A stretch of 64,000 nucleotides of DNA, taken from NCBI GenBank assembly GCA_963650485.1, contig CAVJLN010000006.1, forward strand, positions 1 through 64,000, read 5' to 3'. Both the position numbers and the translations under genes were made by a program. Shown here piece after piece: positions 61,401 through 64,000 of this stretch (position 1 is its first letter; every line of letters begins with the position of its first letter). The DNA is from Suilimivivens sp963650485. Lineage in GTDB: Bacteria > Bacillota > Clostridia > Lachnospirales > Lachnospiraceae. The notes under the pieces are model-generated. The model made no database searches, was not told the origin of the DNA, and saw nothing but the letters and a program-made list of their open reading frames with translations.

Positions 61401-63238
61401 CCTGCTTTCTCGATCATCAGCTGTGTTACCTGGTCGGCTCGAACCGTATTCACCGTTATATTAAAGTTATCCTGTGCATTGTCGCCACCGGAAAGGGTAT
61501 GAAATACATCCTTTTTCAGCCAGTCACAGCCACCATTAAACCGGAAATAGGTCGGCGCATTCCGGACCTCCATCCAGACCGGCTTCTGCTTTTTCTTATC
61601 TTCCTCACTTAAATCTGCCTGATCCGTCAGCTTATAATCTCCCTGGCCGGCTCCTACATAAAGGAACACCTTATCTGCGATAACCGGTGTGGCAGACGAA
61701 GAAGCCTCTGCCCCTTCCCTGTTATACACATCATAAGGCTTGCTGCTGTCCGTAATCTCTGTTACCGTAGAAATTTCATATAGCGTACGCGTATCATCTT
61801 CTGCAATAGAAGCCTGATACTCAAAGGTCACCACATAATATACGCTGCTATCCGAATTTTCTGTTTCACTGGTTGTATCACTGGGTGTGTCACCAGTTGT
61901 GTCACTGGATGTATCACCAGTTGCTTCACCGGTTGTATCACTACTGGAAGTGTCACCTGTTGTATCGCTGACACTTCCACCTGCATTCTCCTTCTGTAAT
62001 TCACTATATAAGACCGCCGGAACATAGGCTGCATAATTGACCTTGTTTTCTACCGTTACGCTTGTTACCTCTTTCGAAGAAGAATCTGAGGCAGTACTAT
62101 CCGCCTCCGGCTTTTGGTCAGGAACAACTGTTACCGCGCTGTTCGTATCTGTTGTGGTGCTGTCTGTTGTAGCGCTACCTGCTGTGGTACTTCCTGTTGT
62201 GGTGCTTCCTGTTGTGGTACTTCCTGTCGTGGTACTTCCTGTCGTGTTTTCAACGGACGCTGCATTATCCGGAAAAATCTCATCTATTGTACCAACATAT
62301 ACATAATTGCCATCATCATTCAACTTATATAAACCAGTTGAACCATTATAGCCGCTTGAGGCTTCTTCCGCAGTTTGTTTTGCAAATGCATTGGTAGTCT
62401 TAACCACATATCCGGCAGTCTGTCCTGTGCCGGATACAGCCCGGAATTGAAGCTGATATGTGCCGTTACTATCCCATTTATAGGTCACCGAAGAAGTTTC
62501 TCCAGAAGATTCTACGGAGGTTTCTTCAGAAGCTTCTACAGAGCCTTCGCTCTCATTCCATTCACCAACCTTCACATAGTCATAGCCGGTCTTGTCCGGC
62601 GAAGCGGACGCGGACGCATCCGGCTCCTCATATTTCTTAAAGCAGCCTTTCATCAGCCCCTTTTGGGCGGTTTCTCCTTTATTCTTGTCCTCATCTGAAA
62701 GCGTTTCGGATGAGATAAGCAGCTTCCAGCCATGGAGATCAGCCGCATTCAGCTGCTGTCTGGTACCTCCGTATGCTTCTTCGTATTGAAAAAGCCCGGC
62801 GGTTTCACTATCGGTGCATTTCCAGATCTCATTTACCAGTGCAGCACGCTTATCATAGGTAGAAAGATCTGCCGAATGCTGCTTAATAAGATCCTCATAA
62901 ATCCTTGTATAATCCGCTGCCATCGGGGATTGCCCGTTCACCAGATACCCCAGCGTTCCGGTACTGATTTCATAGGAGGTATCCTCATCCCACTGATAGG
63001 TTGCATAGCTGGGTACAACATCCAGAATCATGAACGGATTGCCATCTCCGGTATGGCTTTCGACAATCTGCTTCGTCCCGGTGAAGGACTCCTTCGCATA
63101 GGTTTCCATCGGCTCCATATGATGCAGGATTCCCACTGTACCAAGTGCAGCCACCAGAACAGTGGCAATCCCTCCGGTGACGATCTGCTTATTTCTTTTT
63201 CTTCTTTGCTTCTGCTTATAAGACTTCTTCATACTCAT
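58469..63238 (-). CDS. Very large DUF5057-type extracellular protein, membrane anchored or secreted
   Basis: 1589 residues. The N-terminus is very basic (KKSYKQKQRRKRNKQ), followed by a hydrophobic helix (about 16-38), a signal-anchor or long signal peptide. FMILDVVPSYATYQWDEDTS then starts the family core. Low-complexity Thr/Gly/Ser repeats occur at about 333-372 (TTGSTTTGSTTTGST) and about 418-456 (DTTGDTSS). A region near 1067-1084 reads DLNADGNYTDDERID, like an EF-hand calcium loop. No sortase motif or enzymatic motif was recognised. The start is ATG 63238 with GGAAG upstream. The role is unknown; a surface or exported structural protein is likely. Confidence 0.7.
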   Translation of the reverse strand: MSMKKSYKQKQRRKRNKQIVTGGIATVLVAALGTVGILHHMEPMETYAKESFTGTKQIVESHTGDGNPFMILDVVPSYATYQWDEDTSYEISTGTLGYLVNGQSPMAADYTRIYEDLIKQHSADLSTYDKRAALVNEIWKCTDSETAGLFQYEEAYGGTRQQLNAADLHGWKLLISSETLSDEDKNKGETAQKGLMKGCFKKYEEPDASASASPDKTGYDYVKVGEWNESEGSVEASEETSVESSGETSSVTYKWDSNGTYQLQFRAVSGTGQTAGYVVKTTNAFAKQTAEEASSGYNGSTGLYKLNDDGNYVYVGTIDEIFPDNAASVENTTGSTTTGSTTTGSTTTGSTTAGSATTDSTTTDTNSAVTVVPDQKPEADSTASDSSSKEVTSVTVENKVNYAAYVPAVLYSELQKENAGGSVSDTTGDTSSSDTTGEATGDTSSDTTGDTPSDTTSETENSDSSVYYVVTFEYQASIAEDDTRTLYEISTVTEITDSSKPYDVYNREGAEASSSATPVIADKVFLYVGAGQGDYKLTDQADLSEEDKKKQKPVWMEVRNAPTYFRFNGGCDWLKKDVFHTLSGGDNAQDNFNITVNTVRADQVTQLMIEKAGLVYLESGAAPFLNLQDNSKLTLSYLGEYTKTVTENGATSTIGMTRNNAYYLVYQAAEDFLPVIVDYQAVTNDNEAYKGKDYQKLAKMFLKEDLETYVTDAQSDTEALFSRLEQSDYPNRSVNDNHYVNRNVYIVNSSTPLVSADFAVAFEGSGSQSGFAEVLALIASENSQLSDENKLAETVSKAKAIEYILNYSVGFLAECTDLRILELQPTNNSSSDLKFENPTDNSTTLYWQRNAQGAIKKQVIRSSRKMNVTVTSEAAAEFNSKWEDLNQNYNLVFIGLDGTKLNHGDSSLWSGTVYNDTDLTNKIYHTGDKAASDSSERYDASDITERKKNELLDFMRAGYPVLLENDFFKGKSAKNGADYINTKYVAQDSQMYEFLKTAATDYRDRLYTVDDVRSNLQFLAQLSTNHPVITLADNADTSFSQRNGELYASFGYSITNQSGSSYDNCTASIYLDLNADGNYTDDERIDTAGGSVMQATVENGQVTVRFTESPGSRAIPFRMRVTDNNNSYLRASADGILTVTNGTEEKLRVLQIGANDAASLMQLYQNNNSTLGYSLKAAENTMKVKFEIATVDSATVAARLAKNPNYLNQWDLLILGFGNGAADISGIQNSITQYVSEGHSVLLTGQTLSGTKLDNTLLGLDAGGRKTYGKLGLDYGNDSSYRYRYAGLNQSMLGEQSGLNISGVNSGSISGYPHSVGSSATLSGNYQAYEPLLNLGGTQAPFVTPWYVFSKAGSDTNAFDISPNDGANNYYLYSRSNVVFIGNGNYAGYTYDAASTMPSGDGYNECRLFVNAMILAYDAGVHNLKVDMVAGFDQSAAKVTSISIPYDSDSQTDPESGLLDETTDVYFKFKNSNLTLSNTYAVKFYYEDPSGSVTLDTGEEQVRVTEFQSSLDTAEDNTLIQVSPAQLRQERVYRLKAPVKVLSGSAVNARIYVEVISTLDRPGCAGSRNATVRGCASVILNRTQLFLLE

Positions 63239-63288
63239 GTATAACTTCCACTTCACTTATTCTTATGCCAGTTCGTTATCCCATAAAG

Positions 63289-63341
63289 AGAAATACTGGT
63301 AATGTTTTTGATTATACCAGAAAAGGTTTACCAGTATTTCT
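63289..63341. terminator. 14-bp perfect hairpin upstream of the DUF5057-like gene
   Basis: AGAAATACTGGTAA (63289-63302) pairs with TTACCAGTATTTCT (63328-63341) around a 25-base loop. On the plus strand a T run follows the right arm; on the minus strand the T run is poorer (CTCTTTATG). It probably ends transcription of the gene stopping at 63348, but it also contains the promoter element below. Confidence 0.55.
63311..63319 (-). promoter_or_regulatory. Extended -10 promoter for the DUF5057-like gene
   Basis: TGGTATAAT on the minus strand is a perfect extended -10. The -35 region is weak. Transcription would begin near 63304, inside the loop of the hairpin and about 65 bases before the ATG. 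Confidence 0.45.
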
Positions 63342-63347
63342 TTTTTA

Positions 63348-64000
63348 TTAATTTACTTGCGTCCAGGCAGTTCCGGTTGAGGAACAGGTATACTTTCCAA
63401 TAATGACTTCTTGCTGGGTTCCTGCCGACCAGTCATGAATAATTTCCATAAAGGTAACTGTATAACAATCATTCGTTGTATCATGCTTGCAAGTGGTTTT
63501 TTCAAATTGCTTATCTTCTTTAGAATTAGTATCTACGCTATAAAGAGTTAAATTCTTCCATGTTACTTCATTTCCCCACAAAAACCAAAATTGTCCATCT
63601 GAAGGTAATGGGAAGTATGCTCTGTATGATTTTCCATTAATTGTCATACTTATGGTAGAAATATCTACCTTATCAATCTTTCCTTCCTGTTTTAAAATCC
63701 ATCTTTCTTTACTCTTGTCCCACTCATACACGCCAAGCGTTTCTGTTGTTTTATAAATACCATTTGTTTCCTCTTTATAAACCAACGTCATTGTACATTT
63801 TGAAGCTGCATCATAAGTATAAACTCTCTTGCAGTTTATATCTCTGCTAGAATTCAGATTGTCCTTTTCATATAGTATAAACGAGGAAGTATCTTCTGAT
63901 ACCTGATTGGAGGGTGGATCAATATGTGCGACATACACCTTGTTATCCAGCGTAAGTTCAATATTAGCCAGACTCTCTGTCAAAGTCCCCTCACCCTGTT
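63348..64000 (-). CDS. Unrecognised protein, C-terminal part only
   Basis: The open frame continues past the right edge (reading QGEGTLTESLANIELTLDNK at the edge), so about 217 C-terminal residues are seen. The apparent TTG start at 63983 is not needed. The sequence is rich in Thr, Ser, Asp, Lys and Trp, with beta-strand-like stretches (VYVAHIDPPSNQVSED, KSYRAYFPLPSDGQFWFLWG, EVIIGKYTCSSTGTAW). It looks like an extracellular beta-sheet protein. No family was recognised. It is upstream of the DUF5057-like gene in the same direction and may be related to it in function. Confidence 0.6.
   Translation of the reverse strand, partial: QGEGTLTESLANIELTLDNKVYVAHIDPPSNQVSEDTSSFILYEKDNLNSSRDINCKRVYTYDAASKCTMTLVYKEETNGIYKTTETLGVYEWDKSKERWILKQEGKIDKVDISTISMTINGKSYRAYFPLPSDGQFWFLWGNEVTWKNLTLYSVDTNSKEDKQFEKTTCKHDTTNDCYTVTFMEIIHDWSAGTQQEVIIGKYTCSSTGTAWTQVN

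Noticed and set aside
62150..62247. Array of direct repeats (15-bp period) as a non-coding repeat element
   Set aside because: The repeats are in frame in the DUF5057-like gene and encode a Thr/Gly/Ser tract, so they are a coding feature.

Overview
The window looks like a chromosomal segment from a motile Gram-positive anaerobe of the Clostridia, most likely a Lachnospiraceae member of the Roseburia / Agathobacter / Butyrivibrio type. The basis is gene content and order: PolC-type polymerase, CodY, FliY in place of a short FliN, CheC/CheD, FlhF/FlhG, DUF6115 and DUF5057 proteins, and moderately low GC. I cannot name a species. Every intact gene lies on the minus strand, so transcription runs from high to low coordinates. 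No tRNA, rRNA, CRISPR array or transposase gene was found.

In transcription order, 63348-64000 holds the end of an unrecognised gene. It is followed by a very large secreted or anchored DUF5057-like protein (58469-63238) closed by a UUCG-loop terminator. topA and codY follow, each with a recognisable sigma-A-type promoter. About 300 bases of stacked hairpins then lead to the flgB promoter. From 54956 down to 20663 runs an almost unbroken flagellar and chemotaxis supercluster: rod (flgB, flgC), MS ring and switch (fliE, fliF, fliG), export ATPase (fliH, fliI, fliJ), hook (fliK, flgD, flgE), motor (motA, motB, fliL), C ring (fliM, fliY), export gate (fliO, fliP, fliQ, fliR, flhB, flhA), placement (flhF, flhG), a PilZ brake-type protein, chemotaxis (cheY, cheB, cheA, cheW, cheC, cheD), sigma-28 and FapA. 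It ends in several small accessory genes.

Next comes a housekeeping block: rpsB-tsf, then YhfC and CPBP membrane proteases, a polysaccharide deacetylase, a bactofilin, pyrH-frr, uppS-cdsA-dxr-rseP, a PP2C phosphatase / Ser-Thr kinase pair, and ispG-polC. The frame topA-codY-fla/che-sigma28-rpsB-tsf-pyrH-frr-uppS-cdsA-dxr-rseP-polC matches the Bacillus subtilis order. This makes the lineage-specific insertions easy to see: the protease/deacetylase/bactofilin group and the kinase/phosphatase pair.

The left end (1-1063) holds a truncated Rpn-like gene with a strong promoter and a decayed HTH fragment. Non-coding structure is the least ordinary part of the window. It includes a 114-bp tandem repeat that folds into hairpins and a probable three-way junction in front of ispG. 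It also includes a small dispersed family ending in GTAACTATTCAGA, one copy of which (43307-43460) is a MITE-like unit with 13-bp terminal inverted repeats. Start sites were moved from the longest ORF wherever a ribosome binding site or family length argued for it; the entries say so.
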